This document shows, piece after piece, positions 35,415 through 44,504 of a DNA stretch of 57,692 nucleotides. Position numbers and translations under genes: made by a program. Below the pieces are notes generated by a model. The model had not been told where the DNA came from. It made no database searches and saw only the letters and a list, made by a program, of their open reading frames with translations. The DNA is from CAZUMW01 sp964621615. Lineage in GTDB: Bacteria > Desulfobacterota > WTBG01 > CAIYCZ01 > CAIRTM01. Positions within the stretch are counted from its first letter, which is position 1. Each line of letters begins with the position of its first letter. The stretch is taken from positions 1 through 57,692 of the forward strand of contig CAZUMW010000030.1 of NCBI GenBank assembly GCA_964621615.1, in the 5' to 3' direction.

Positions 35415-36779
35415 ATGCGGGTAACTCGCATGATCCATCCTGCACGCATACAGGTTTTGAATACTTTGCAGCCAATAAAAGGAACATATGTGCTCTATTG
35501 GATGCAGGCCTCCCAGCGTGAGGAATACAACCATGCGCTTGAATATGCTCTTGAGCGTGCCAATGAGCACCGCGCGCCCCTTCTGGTGTATTTCGGCCTA
35601 ACCGCTTCGTTTCCCGAAGCGAACTTACGGCATTACCGGTTTATGCTCGAGGGGATTTTCGAGGTGCGGGAGGCGCTCAGGAAGCGGGGCATCAAAATGG
35701 TTATTGATCATTGCTCCCCTGAGCAGGGGGCGCTGCGCTGGTCGCGGGATGCTGTTTTGACCGTGGTTGATCGCGGATATTTGACGGTGCAAAAGCAGTG
35801 GCGGGCCTGGCTGGGACAGCGCATAGGCTGCCCGCTTTATCAGGTGGAAAGTGATGTGGTCGTTCCGGTTGAAACAGCGGCCCCGAAAGAACAATACAGC
35901 GCCGGAACCTTCCGCCCACGGATACATCGACATATAAATGAATATCTTACGCCTCTGCGGCGGAAGACGGTGAGGCGGGACTCTTTAGGGCTGCAGGTTT
36001 CGGGCTGTGAAGCGGCGGGCCCGGAACAGCTGCTGCAGCAGCTGCCGATCGATCGCAGCGTTGGTGGTGTTAGCGCATTTACAGGAGGAACCAGAGCTGC
36101 AAAAAAAATACTTTCGCGATTCATGAAAGAGCGCTGTTATTATTACGGACAGAAAGGCAGCGATCCCGGAGCCCATATGGTGTCTGACCTGAGCCCGTAT
36201 ATTCATTTCGGACAGATATCGCCGGTCTACATAGCACGCGAGGTTATTCGCTGCAATAAAGCAGGCAAAGACGCATTTCTCGAGGAGCTGATCGTACGCC
36301 GCGAGCTCAGCATAAACTATGTGTACTATAATGACTTCTATGCCGGTTATGAAGCCCTGCCCGCATGGGCTCGGGAAACACTCAGCGCGCACAAAGGTGA
36401 TAAGCGGCCCTATCTGTATGATCTTCAGAGCCTTGAGCGCGCAGAGACCCATGATCCCTACTGGAATGCGGCACAGGCTGAAATGGTGCGCCGCGGGAAA
36501 ATGCACGGTTATATGCGGATGTACTGGGGAAAGAAAATTCTTGAATGGAGCCCCTCCCCCCGGGAAGCGTTTTCACGGGCGCTGTATTTGAACAATAAAT
36601 ATGAGCTTGACGGACGGGACCCCAACGGATTTGCCGGTGTTGCATGGTGCTTTGGTAAGCACGACCGGGCATGGCCTGAGCGGCCGGTGTTCGGTAAGGT
36701 CCGCTATATGAACGCTGCGGGTTTGGAAAGAAAATTCGATATGGCGGCCTATATCAAAAGAATCGGGCGATGTTTATGA
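35415..36779 (+). CDS. phr: Class II deoxyribodipyrimidine (CPD) photolyase
   Basis: About 454 residues from ATG 35415; ATGs at 35373 and 35430 are alternatives without a deciding ribosome site. Class II features are 'YVLYWMQASQREEYNHALEY' at the N-terminus, 'SDLSPYIHFGQISP' and, near the C-terminus, 'MRMYWGKKILEWSPSP' and 'LNNKYELDGRDPNGFAGVAW', the FAD-binding signature. The enzyme repairs UV-induced cyclobutane dimers in cytoplasmic DNA with light. The neighbouring lipocalin gene follows 34 bases later and may be co-transcribed. Confidence 0.93.
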   Translation: MRVTRMIHPARIQVLNTLQPIKGTYVLYWMQASQREEYNHALEYALERANEHRAPLLVYFGLTASFPEANLRHYRFMLEGIFEVREALRKRGIKMVIDHCSPEQGALRWSRDAVLTVVDRGYLTVQKQWRAWLGQRIGCPLYQVESDVVVPVETAAPKEQYSAGTFRPRIHRHINEYLTPLRRKTVRRDSLGLQVSGCEAAGPEQLLQQLPIDRSVGGVSAFTGGTRAAKKILSRFMKERCYYYGQKGSDPGAHMVSDLSPYIHFGQISPVYIAREVIRCNKAGKDAFLEELIVRRELSINYVYYNDFYAGYEALPAWARETLSAHKGDKRPYLYDLQSLERAETHDPYWNAAQAEMVRRGKMHGYMRMYWGKKILEWSPSPREAFSRALYLNNKYELDGRDPNGFAGVAWCFGKHDRAWPERPVFGKVRYMNAAGLERKFDMAAYIKRIGRCL

Positions 36780-36813
36780 CAACAGCGATCTAACACATAA
36801 GGAGGAAAGCACA

Positions 36814-37416
36814 ATGAAAAAAAGAACCACAATTGCTGAAACAACCGTTTTTGCGGTTGCCGTATTCCTATGCACTTTAATGTGCATACCCGACGCATTT
36901 GCAGCGGAGGTCTGTGCAGAGCTTCCCGAAGTCGAGGTTGCCGATTATGTGGATGTGGAACAATTTATGGGTACGTGGTATCTTATCGCCGAAATCCCCA
37001 GTTTTTTTGAGCGTGCCTGCGCCGGTGGACAGACGGCACAGTACAGCCTGAACCCGGACGGAAGCGTATCGGTGATAAACTCGTGTTTCCGTGCAAGCGG
37101 CACACCCTATTCGCGAAGAGCAAAGGCCTTTGTTGTCGATACCGAAACCAATGCAAAGCTTGAGGTAGGTTTTGTGCCGCTTTTCAATTACCGCTTTTTT
37201 CGGGGTGATTACTGGATTATGGAGGTGGGTGATGATTATGAGTATGCTGTTGTCGGGCACCCCACCCGCGAGTACGGCTGGGTGCTGAGCAGGGAGTGTG
37301 ACATTGACGACACAGTGCTCGAGGATATTTTTGAGCTGCTTGAAGAGCAGTACTACGACACCGATGATTTTATTATGATAGATCAGTCACGAAACGGGTG
37401 CCCAGCAATGCAGTAG
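36814..37416 (+). CDS. Bacterial lipocalin (Blc/apolipoprotein D-like)
   Basis: 200 residues, with AAGGAGG before the ATG. A cleavable signal peptide ends near AFAA, without the lipobox of E. coli Blc, so the protein is probably soluble in the periplasm. The lipocalin motif GxW is in 'VEQFMGTWYLIAEIPSFFE', followed by 'AQYSLNPDGSVSVINSC' and 'YWIMEVGDDYEYAVVGHP'. The C-terminus has an extra acidic tail. Lipocalins bind lipids or lysophospholipids. Pairing with a photolyase gene is seen in other bacteria and may reflect light or oxidative stress. Confidence 0.88.
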   Translation: MKKRTTIAETTVFAVAVFLCTLMCIPDAFAAEVCAELPEVEVADYVDVEQFMGTWYLIAEIPSFFERACAGGQTAQYSLNPDGSVSVINSCFRASGTPYSRRAKAFVVDTETNAKLEVGFVPLFNYRFFRGDYWIMEVGDDYEYAVVGHPTREYGWVLSRECDIDDTVLEDIFELLEEQYYDTDDFIMIDQSRNGCPAMQ

Positions 37417-37488
37417 CTGGCTGCATAAATTATCTATGGTGAGCGTATCGCTGCCGGGCGATGATCTTTTTTTTAGAAAATAATTGCC

Positions 37489-37520
37489 GATATACCCCGC
37501 AGTTTGCTGCGGTGTATATC
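37489..37520. terminator. Possible bidirectional terminator hairpin
   Basis: GATATACCCCGCAG (37489-37502) and CTGCGGTGTATATC (37507-37520) pair over 14 positions with one mismatch and a TTTG loop, between the convergent lipocalin and GT4 genes. The T-run is poor on the plus strand; on the minus strand a run of T follows about 15 bases later. Confidence 0.45.
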
Positions 37521-37577
37521 GTTCTGAATCATTTTGAATAAAACAGTTAAGGGCTGGAATGCCGGTTTTTATTAATT

Positions 37578-40484
37578 TCAGCTATGTTCGGAGCGTTCAA
37601 TCTCAGCTAATGATTTACGCAACAAAGTGAGCGCGCGGTTATCAGGTGAAATTTTCTCAAGACGCTGAATAACTGCACGTATTCCCTCAGCATACTGCAG
37701 CGTCATGCTGATGCTTCCCAGCACGGCAAGTACGGGTGCGTGAGCATTCCTGTCGCTGATTAATGTTCCTACAAGATTTCTGGCATCGGACAGGCGGTTT
37801 TGAAGCTTATATACATTTATGAGGCTGACGACAGGCTGCAGAGCTGATGAATCTATCTCACTGGCCTTTTTGAACGCTCTTTCAGCACCCATATAATCGT
37901 GGGATTTCATGAGCGCCGAGCCGAGCTGCAGATGTGCCGATAGTGATTTGGGAGCAAGCTCAGCTGCCCGCTCAAGAGCTTTTGCGGCGCGCTCGTTGCG
38001 CCCCGTTTCATGCAGCAGCGATCCGAGCGCAGCAAAACCCTCGTCGAATTGCGGGTGCCTCTCAGTCAATTGTGTGAAAATGGAATATGCTGTTTGCACC
38101 TCGCCCCGTGTGCGTGCTTCCTTCCCTTGTGCCAGCAGGCGGCCTGCTTCAGCGCGTTCATTGCCGCAGCTGCATGTTGCGGATGCATGATAGCGCCGGA
38201 TTGTGCCGGCTCGGAGCGCTGTGAATCGCTCTGTTATTTTCTGTACGGTACGGTCCCATGTGAAATTCTTTTGAATGTGCGCGCGCGCCCGTTGACCGAG
38301 CGCACGCCCGGCATCAGGCTCGTTGTATACCGAGCGCATATGCTCTGCCAGAGAGGCTATATCCGGCTCGGCACAAAACGGGTTGCCGACAGTTTTCAAG
38401 CCGCCGATGCGCTTTTCATTCCGATATCGGATCCGTGAATGAATAAGGCGGGCTGTTTCTGCATTGCAAAAATCCAGACAGGCTCCGCTGCCGGTAACAA
38501 TTACCGGCAGCGCGCATGACATGGCTTCTGCAACCGGGAGGCCGAATCCTTCACCGCGATAGGGGTGCACAAGACAGCTGCAGGCGGCATACAGCCCCGG
38601 CAGCTTTTCAGGGGGCAGATCGTCGCCTATATAAAGTATTTCAGGAGCGCCCTTCCGCCGGGCGGCTGACTGGATTGTTTCCGCGGCAGACTGCTCACGG
38701 TAAAAGCCCACGTCCTTTATTACCAGGCACACATCATCTGCATCGGTAAACGCTTCTGCATAGGCCTCGAGGAGCACATCGATACCCTTGCGGTAGATCG
38801 TACCGCCGACAAAAAGAAATTTGTACCGCTTTTCTGTCTCAAGACCAATCGGCACCGCATCCGGAGCGAAATATCGAGTATCAACCCCCCAGGGAATAAC
38901 CTGGACTAATTCTTCAGAAATGCCTGCCTGAAGATATGTGTCCCGCACAAATGTTGAGGGAACCCACACTTCGTCAACCATACGGGCTATGGGTTCTACC
39001 CATGGTTCCGGAAGGCTGCCGAACTCCCATGGCTGTATCATAACCCAGCGGCCGGAAGCCGGCGGGGAAAAATCCGGAGGCCATTGGTGACGAACATGGA
39101 TGTCTGCAGGTTCATTCCGACCTGCCGTAAGCCTGGGCGCAAGGAGGCGGAACGCCGGGGTCTTTTTCAAAGAGATCGGCCCCTCCTCACGTGCCAGAAG
39201 GCAGATGTCACATCCCCTGTCAATGAGCCGCAGGCAAATTTCGCGGTTAACAAATGCAAAGGAATGATAATCACACTGGTCGCCCTCCCAGAGTATCCGT
39301 ATCGTACCTCCCTGCTGAGTATTTTTCATTTCGGCAGAGGCCCCGATATCCAACGCCGGTCCCGTGCACGACGGCGGCGCGGTTTTTAAAAGGCCGCAGA
39401 GCAGTGTTTCAAATTGTTCGAGCACCGTATCTGCTGCAAAGCGCTTGCAGTGGGTGAATCCGCGCTCCACATATGTCTGATACAGCGCGGTGTCTGCAAG
39501 TATCTCCTGTACGCGTTCAATCCATGCCTTCGGGTTTTTAAAATCATCGACAAGGATGCCGGCACTTCCGACCGCCTCCGGCAGGCCGCCGATACGGCTT
39601 GCGACAACCGGAATGCCGTTTGCCATTGCCTCAGCCGCGGTTCTCCCGAATGCTTCGGGTCCGATTGACGGAACGAGCATCAGTTTTGTGGCAGCATAGA
39701 TTCTGCCCGGAGCTGTATCGGGCCAATAGGTGATATTTTTTATGTCATGGAGCTCGAATGCTTCGGGGGTTCCCCTGCCTGCCACCAGAAACATGTCCTT
39801 CGGCATTCCTCCGGCAATTGAAGCAAACGTTTCAACCCCTTTAAAGCGCATCGCTGTACACATTGTTATGTAGCGACGGCCAGCAGGATCCGGCTCTGAA
39901 CAATAGTAAGGGCTGCGGTCAACCGGCGGATACAGGACGAACGACTCGCGTGCGCAAAACTCCTTTATGATGCCGGCCATATAGCCAGAGCAGCAGCAGA
40001 GCACGTCTGCGCTCTCTAACGCTTTGCGCTGTGCGCGCATCGATTCTTCCTGCTCCATCCAGTAGGGACAGCTGCTGCACGTCCGGTCACAGCCGGTCAG
40101 GGCAATAGGCGCGGGGCATACCGGCTCATGGCTTGGAATAATGAGCATCACCGGGATGCGCAAACGCCTGGCGGTTCGTATGACGAAAGGAGCGTGATGG
40201 AGCTGAGTCAGCAGAGCGTCGGGCTTTGCGGACACGATCGCGCGCCGCATGCTGTCGGGCCCGGATACCCGGTGAACAGGGATCCCCTTATGGTGTATTA
40301 CGTGTCCGGTACCCTGACAGATTGCCTCCACTGCATATCCGCGCTTTGCAAGCGCATGAAGCAGAATAGCGGCGGTGTGTTCTGCGCCCCCGATCAGCGG
40401 GAAAAAGTGCTGAGCTGCAAAGACTATTCTGGGAAGTCCCTGCCGCGCTTTGAATCCGGAACCGGGCGCAACGGCTGTGCACAT
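37578..40484 (-). CDS. Double GT4 glycosyltransferase with C-terminal TPR domain
   Basis: 968 residues with two GT-B glycosyltransferase modules. The first (about 18-370) has 'FFPLIGGAEHTAAILLHALA' and the donor-site motif 'EAFGRTAAEAMANGIPVVAS'. The second (about 390-770) has 'FLFVGGTIYRKGIDVLLEAY' and 'GEGFGLPVAEAMSCALPVIV'. TPR units fill about 800-960 ('AAKALERAAELAPKSLSAHL'). The first module also carries a Cys group, 'CDRTCSSCPYW'. A two-GT4 plus TPR chain is suited to processive or two-step sugar transfer. It lies downstream of the putative RiPP-like set but separated from it by two plus-strand genes. Confidence 0.86.
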   Translation of the reverse strand: MCTAVAPGSGFKARQGLPRIVFAAQHFFPLIGGAEHTAAILLHALAKRGYAVEAICQGTGHVIHHKGIPVHRVSGPDSMRRAIVSAKPDALLTQLHHAPFVIRTARRLRIPVMLIIPSHEPVCPAPIALTGCDRTCSSCPYWMEQEESMRAQRKALESADVLCCCSGYMAGIIKEFCARESFVLYPPVDRSPYYCSEPDPAGRRYITMCTAMRFKGVETFASIAGGMPKDMFLVAGRGTPEAFELHDIKNITYWPDTAPGRIYAATKLMLVPSIGPEAFGRTAAEAMANGIPVVASRIGGLPEAVGSAGILVDDFKNPKAWIERVQEILADTALYQTYVERGFTHCKRFAADTVLEQFETLLCGLLKTAPPSCTGPALDIGASAEMKNTQQGGTIRILWEGDQCDYHSFAFVNREICLRLIDRGCDICLLAREEGPISLKKTPAFRLLAPRLTAGRNEPADIHVRHQWPPDFSPPASGRWVMIQPWEFGSLPEPWVEPIARMVDEVWVPSTFVRDTYLQAGISEELVQVIPWGVDTRYFAPDAVPIGLETEKRYKFLFVGGTIYRKGIDVLLEAYAEAFTDADDVCLVIKDVGFYREQSAAETIQSAARRKGAPEILYIGDDLPPEKLPGLYAACSCLVHPYRGEGFGLPVAEAMSCALPVIVTGSGACLDFCNAETARLIHSRIRYRNEKRIGGLKTVGNPFCAEPDIASLAEHMRSVYNEPDAGRALGQRARAHIQKNFTWDRTVQKITERFTALRAGTIRRYHASATCSCGNERAEAGRLLAQGKEARTRGEVQTAYSIFTQLTERHPQFDEGFAALGSLLHETGRNERAAKALERAAELAPKSLSAHLQLGSALMKSHDYMGAERAFKKASEIDSSALQPVVSLINVYKLQNRLSDARNLVGTLISDRNAHAPVLAVLGSISMTLQYAEGIRAVIQRLEKISPDNRALTLLRKSLAEIERSEHS

Positions 40485-40657
40485 TGGATTGTTCCTGTAA
40501 CGGTTTTATGCTATGACGGACTTTTAAGGACTATCATCATTCCGGAAAACGTGCGTCTGGTATATACGTCAGATAGATACGCTATTGCGATTTACCGTTT
40601 ATCTGCTAATGTATAAAATAATATTTTTCGTTTGTAAATACATATAAAAAATAACAT

Positions 40658-41086
40658 ATGGGACTGATGATTAGATTTTACCAAAAATACCGCTGTTTTA
40701 TCGGTGTGCATTTTATTGTTTTTTTAGCCCTCGTTTCGATAACGCATGCACTGATGAGTTTTTATACCACCGCCGAAAGCTACTGGAGCAGGCTTGGCAT
40801 ACACTATTTTGAGGAACGGTATGCAGATCTTCTGCCGCTCATACCTGACACAGGAATTTTCGGCTATGTGTGCGATCATGACGATCCGGTAAAAGCCGAT
40901 GTGGAATACATATTGTCAATATATCAGCTTGCCCCCCGGCTCCTTACAAAATCGGACCACCCAGAGCTTGTCATCGGTAATTTTCGCACGCTTCCCGTCG
41001 ATAAGCAGGACTTAGCTGCGCGCGGGCTCACCGTTTTGCGGGATTGCGGTAATGGCGTGCTGCTTTTAACCGGGAGTAAGGACTAA
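40658..41086 (+). CDS. Small membrane-anchored protein paired with a membrane glycosyltransferase
   Basis: 142 residues with one N-terminal membrane helix ('FIGVHFIVFLALVSITHALM') and a polar domain of about 105 residues containing 'ERYADLLPLIPDTGIFGYVC'. No family is recognised; similar domains accompany PMT/ArnT-like genes in some genomes, but that is an impression. Its TAA overlaps the ATG of the next gene by one base (TAATG), which implies translational coupling. Confidence 0.7.
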   Translation: MGLMIRFYQKYRCFIGVHFIVFLALVSITHALMSFYTTAESYWSRLGIHYFEERYADLLPLIPDTGIFGYVCDHDDPVKADVEYILSIYQLAPRLLTKSDHPELVIGNFRTLPVDKQDLAARGLTVLRDCGNGVLLLTGSKD

Positions 41087-42531
41087 TGGCCGCTGCATGT
41101 ATCTGGCTCATTGTAACGGTTGCAACAGGTTTTTTCTTCCTGTCCTGTCTGTTTCAGCGGCCATGCAGTCAGCAGCCCGGACTTTTTCTCACGTTAAGCG
41201 TAAGCGTGGGCGCTGGTTTCGGTATTACCTCTCTTGTTGCCTTTGTGATGCTTTTTTTGACAGGACCTTCACGGGCGGCAGTCTTATTGTCAGACAGTGC
41301 CGTTCTGGTGCTGTTAGTGATAGTATTTATCCATCAAAAAAAAGCGGCTTCCCCGCACTATACGTTTTCTACAGCACGGCTTCCTGCGCAATCAGCAGGA
41401 GCCCCCTCCTTTTTAGCTGCTTGTTTTGCCATTATTTGTATTGTTTCGGCTGTTCTTTTTATAGCCACAGCGAGTTTTCTCCCGGAGGGATATTCAGATG
41501 CGTGGGGAATATGGAATCTGCGGGCCCGTTTTTTATTCCGGGGCGGCGATGGCTGGCAGGCGGTTTTTTCGCCGCTGATAAGACATGCAGATTACCCATA
41601 TCTTGTCTCGGCATCGGTCTTTCGCGGCTGGATCTACTGCGGCAGAGAGACTGCGCTCGTACCGGTCATGATTGCAGGCCTCTTTACATTCGGGACTCCA
41701 GCGATGCTGCTGGCGGCCCTGGCACATGTCCGCACCGTCAGTCAGGGCATGATTGCGTCGCTGCTGCTTCTGGGCATGCCGTATTTTATCTATCAGGGAG
41801 CGGGTCAGTATGCCGATACGCCGCTTTCTTATTTTTTTCTGGCTACTCTCATTTTTTTATATCTGTATGATCGGGAGATTACCCCTTCGCACCGGTTTGT
41901 AACCTGCGCGGGGCTCACCGCCGGGCTTGCCTGCTGGACGAAAAACGAAGGGCTGCTGTTTCTTGGTGCTCTGATAATTGCGCGGATCATCAGCCCTTAT
42001 CGACTGATTCGAACAGGAAAGCATATGCTTTTTTTCGGGGCCGGGATCCTGCCCGCTCTGGCAGTGCTGGTATGTTTCAAAGCGCAGGTCCCGTGTAACG
42101 AGCTGATTTATCCCTCATATCAGCGGCTTTCCGCGGTCGCTGCCCATCTGATGAACGGCTCCCGGTATCTGTATGTGCTGGAAAAATTCATTGAGCAGGG
42201 TATGTCGTTTCATCTGTTTGCGGTGTCTCCCCTTCCTGTGCTGGCGCTTTACCTTTTCTGTATGGGGGCGCGTGTGCACAGGCAGGACAGGCGCTTTTTA
42301 TTGACCGCTGCTCTGTGCCTGTGCGGTATGGCCGCCGGATATTTTTTTATATATGTGACAACGCCGCAAGATCTTGCGTGGCATATCCGCACATCATTAA
42401 ACCGGCTGCTGCTGCATCTATGGCCCTCTGCAGTATTTGTTTTTTTTCTGATAGTACGGACTGCAGAATCTGCCGGGGTGAACGGCGCCCGGCTTCAGCG
42501 TGATGTGAAAACCGCCTGTGAGGGTGAATAG
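41086..42531 (+). CDS. Multi-span membrane glycosyltransferase-like protein (PMT/ArnT type)
   Basis: 481 residues with about 10-12 membrane helices. The first periplasmic loop reads 'FLPEGYSDAWGIWNLRARFL' with an acidic residue (Asp in SDAW) where GT39/GT83-like lipid-linked sugar transferases hold their catalytic Asp. Later 'TCAGLTAGLACWTKNEGLLF' is a typical mid-protein helix with charged turn. Likely role: transfer of a sugar from a polyprenyl carrier on the outer face of the inner membrane. It is coupled to the small gene upstream and faces the signal-peptidase-like gene. Confidence 0.72.
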   Translation: MAAACIWLIVTVATGFFFLSCLFQRPCSQQPGLFLTLSVSVGAGFGITSLVAFVMLFLTGPSRAAVLLSDSAVLVLLVIVFIHQKKAASPHYTFSTARLPAQSAGAPSFLAACFAIICIVSAVLFIATASFLPEGYSDAWGIWNLRARFLFRGGDGWQAVFSPLIRHADYPYLVSASVFRGWIYCGRETALVPVMIAGLFTFGTPAMLLAALAHVRTVSQGMIASLLLLGMPYFIYQGAGQYADTPLSYFFLATLIFLYLYDREITPSHRFVTCAGLTAGLACWTKNEGLLFLGALIIARIISPYRLIRTGKHMLFFGAGILPALAVLVCFKAQVPCNELIYPSYQRLSAVAAHLMNGSRYLYVLEKFIEQGMSFHLFAVSPLPVLALYLFCMGARVHRQDRRFLLTAALCLCGMAAGYFFIYVTTPQDLAWHIRTSLNRLLLHLWPSAVFVFFLIVRTAESAGVNGARLQRDVKTACEGE

Positions 42532-42634
42532 CTAAGGCGCGTATGCTTGACAGCGGCACGCTGCGGGAGTTGCGTATCCGTACTGCATGCATTGCATTCA
42601 CCCGGTGAGCCGGAATGCTGCCTTTCCCCGACTG

Positions 42635-43651
42635 TCAGCCCGGAACAAATCTATCGGGATTGTCGAGGGGTACGTCACAAAAAACAGAGTCGCGCAGGCG
42701 TAAATTATTTTTCTCTGCCACCCCTGAGGCAACTTCAAGTATATACCGGGCGGGTACCGGCGGTGCAAAGACACGAGGGTACGTCGAAGGGTCTACTCCC
42801 TGCTCGATATGTACAATCCGCAGGGACTCATCAAGCCAGATAATATCAATCGGATAATGCATGTCCTTCATCCATATTCCCCAGAAATCATCGCTTTCAT
42901 ATACAAAAAGCATTCCCTGGTTTTCAGCTAATGGGCGGGTGGCCGACAGCCCCATCAGCTTTAAGCCATCAGTATGCGGAATAAAAACCTCGATGGCAGT
43001 GCCGTTGGCAAATGACACGTTAGCGCATCGATAGGTTTTAGAATCAAGAGGCCGCCCGGCAGATAGCGGCAGTGCAGCGCCTGAAGAGCGAAAGAGCATA
43101 TGGTGAAAAAATGTGTTTGAGAAGCGGCATGCCGCTCCATATACCCCCTGTAGCGATGCCCGAAACCATCGGGGTATCCATGGTGTTTTTCTACCCAAAA
43201 CACGCACAGCAAGGGCGCAAAACAGCATTACGCCAGCGGCACGGTTGCACGCCTTCCACCGGAACCGGTCGAGATTGATTGTCCGCTGCCCCTTTTTTAT
43301 TAGTGCAACCCGTCCCAGTACCGATTGTCCGCGGCACAGTGATGTGCGCGCAGAGGAATCCCCGCTTTCTATGAAGCACAGCGCATTGTCTTTGATGCAT
43401 TTTCTGACAACACGGTGTGTAACCAGCACATCTCCTTTCCAGAATGTAATGATGTCGCCGATGCGGATATGGTTTAGGGGCGTTTTGCGGACAATAATTC
43501 TGTCACCGGTACTGATGAGCGGCGCCATGCTTCCGCTGAGGATTGTCAGCCGGCCGAGGCCTGATTGCTGATAATTGTCAACCCATGCCTTGCTGACGAA
43601 ATTATTTCCTGACGGCTGCTGTTGGGCATATTTAACTGTAGTGCCATTCAT
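42635..43651 (-). CDS. Fusion of S26-type signal peptidase domain and DUF192 domain
   Basis: 338 residues. The N-terminal part is an S26 (signal peptidase I-like) domain: 'ILSGSMAPLISTGDRIIV' with Ser41, 'IGDIITFWKGDVLVTHRVV' with His79, and 'ESGDSS' (97-100). The basic residue is His, not Lys, as in the ER/archaeal SPC type with Ser-His catalysis. One hydrophobic segment follows ('AGVMLFCALAVRVLG'). The C-terminal part (about 210-328) is a DUF192 domain with 'GLKLMGLSATRPLAENQGML' and 'GIWMKDMHYPIDIIWLDES'. The start is one base past the upstream kinase-like stop. It may cleave a leader peptide, which is inference. Confidence 0.8.
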   Translation of the reverse strand: MNGTTVKYAQQQPSGNNFVSKAWVDNYQQSGLGRLTILSGSMAPLISTGDRIIVRKTPLNHIRIGDIITFWKGDVLVTHRVVRKCIKDNALCFIESGDSSARTSLCRGQSVLGRVALIKKGQRTINLDRFRWKACNRAAGVMLFCALAVRVLGRKTPWIPRWFRASLQGVYGAACRFSNTFFHHMLFRSSGAALPLSAGRPLDSKTYRCANVSFANGTAIEVFIPHTDGLKLMGLSATRPLAENQGMLFVYESDDFWGIWMKDMHYPIDIIWLDESLRIVHIEQGVDPSTYPRVFAPPVPARYILEVASGVAEKNNLRLRDSVFCDVPLDNPDRFVPG

Positions 43652-43652
43652 G

Positions 43653-44504
43653 CTATTCCCATTTCATTGTGCTGAGGTGTTCCCAGAATCGTACCTCTCT
43701 GTCAAAATGCAGCTCAAACAGCGGCACTGCCTGCTGAAGTGCAAGGCACACTTTGGCCTTCCGTTTGCGGGCATGCTGCCCGTCTGCTGAGATAAGCGTG
43801 TGGGGCAGGACTATATCGTTGTAGAGGCAGGATAGGGCACGCTCCGGAGTGAGCCGGTTTACAAAAAACTTATTATCCCTGACCGCAAGAAATATCCTTT
43901 GCAGCGTGCAGGGCCTGGCAGGGCGCTGTCTGAGATTATGGCGCGCCGGCAGGGGCGTGCTGTCTATGGTAAGTGCATTGCCGTCACGCGTTATAATCAT
44001 CTGGTCATCATGGAGAATAGGGGCGCCCGAGAGCATGCCGATGGTCGTTTTGCCTGACTGGTGGGGCCCGATAAACAGATAGCCGATATTGTCTCGGATT
44101 ATGCCGCATGCGTGAAGAATCCAGCTGTCCCGGCTGTAAAGAGAGCACAGCGTGTAGTACAGGCGGTAGAGAAATTCATGCAGCACGCGCAGAAACTGCG
44201 GCTTGAAGACGTCCTCATGTGCAGTAACAACGATCTCTTTGTAGTCGTGACTGAATGTTCCCTGCAGAACCTGCGGACCTATATCAAAAGAATTGCCGTG
44301 CACGGCGATAGCATTCCACTGCGTCTGTGTTACATCACAGGGATGCGGCAGATCCTGAGAAATAGCAATTCGCAGGGCAATGTCAGGCGGCCGGATGCTT
44401 TCGTATCCGGCAAAAAGCTCCTTCAGGCGGTCAATCGCTTGTTTTGAATGCGATGCCCACGAGATGGTGAACTGACCGAAATACATGCAAAGCTGCTGGC
44501 TCAT
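43653..44504 (-). CDS. HPr kinase-like protein (second copy)
   Basis: 283 residues with an HprK-type P-loop: GPHQSGKTT at 146-154, then 'APILHDDQMII' with the HDD motif at 165-167. The N-terminal ~130 residues resemble those of the paralogue at 45893 ('FLYRLYYTL' in both contexts) and lack the classical HprK N-domain. Such kinases occur in RiPP clusters; in paeninodin-type lasso systems a related kinase phosphorylates a C-terminal Ser. It overlaps the GT2 gene by four bases (ATGA). A peptide substrate is inference. Confidence 0.78.
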   Translation of the reverse strand: MSQQLCMYFGQFTISWASHSKQAIDRLKELFAGYESIRPPDIALRIAISQDLPHPCDVTQTQWNAIAVHGNSFDIGPQVLQGTFSHDYKEIVVTAHEDVFKPQFLRVLHEFLYRLYYTLCSLYSRDSWILHACGIIRDNIGYLFIGPHQSGKTTIGMLSGAPILHDDQMIITRDGNALTIDSTPLPARHNLRQRPARPCTLQRIFLAVRDNKFFVNRLTPERALSCLYNDIVLPHTLISADGQHARKRKAKVCLALQQAVPLFELHFDREVRFWEHLSTMKWE

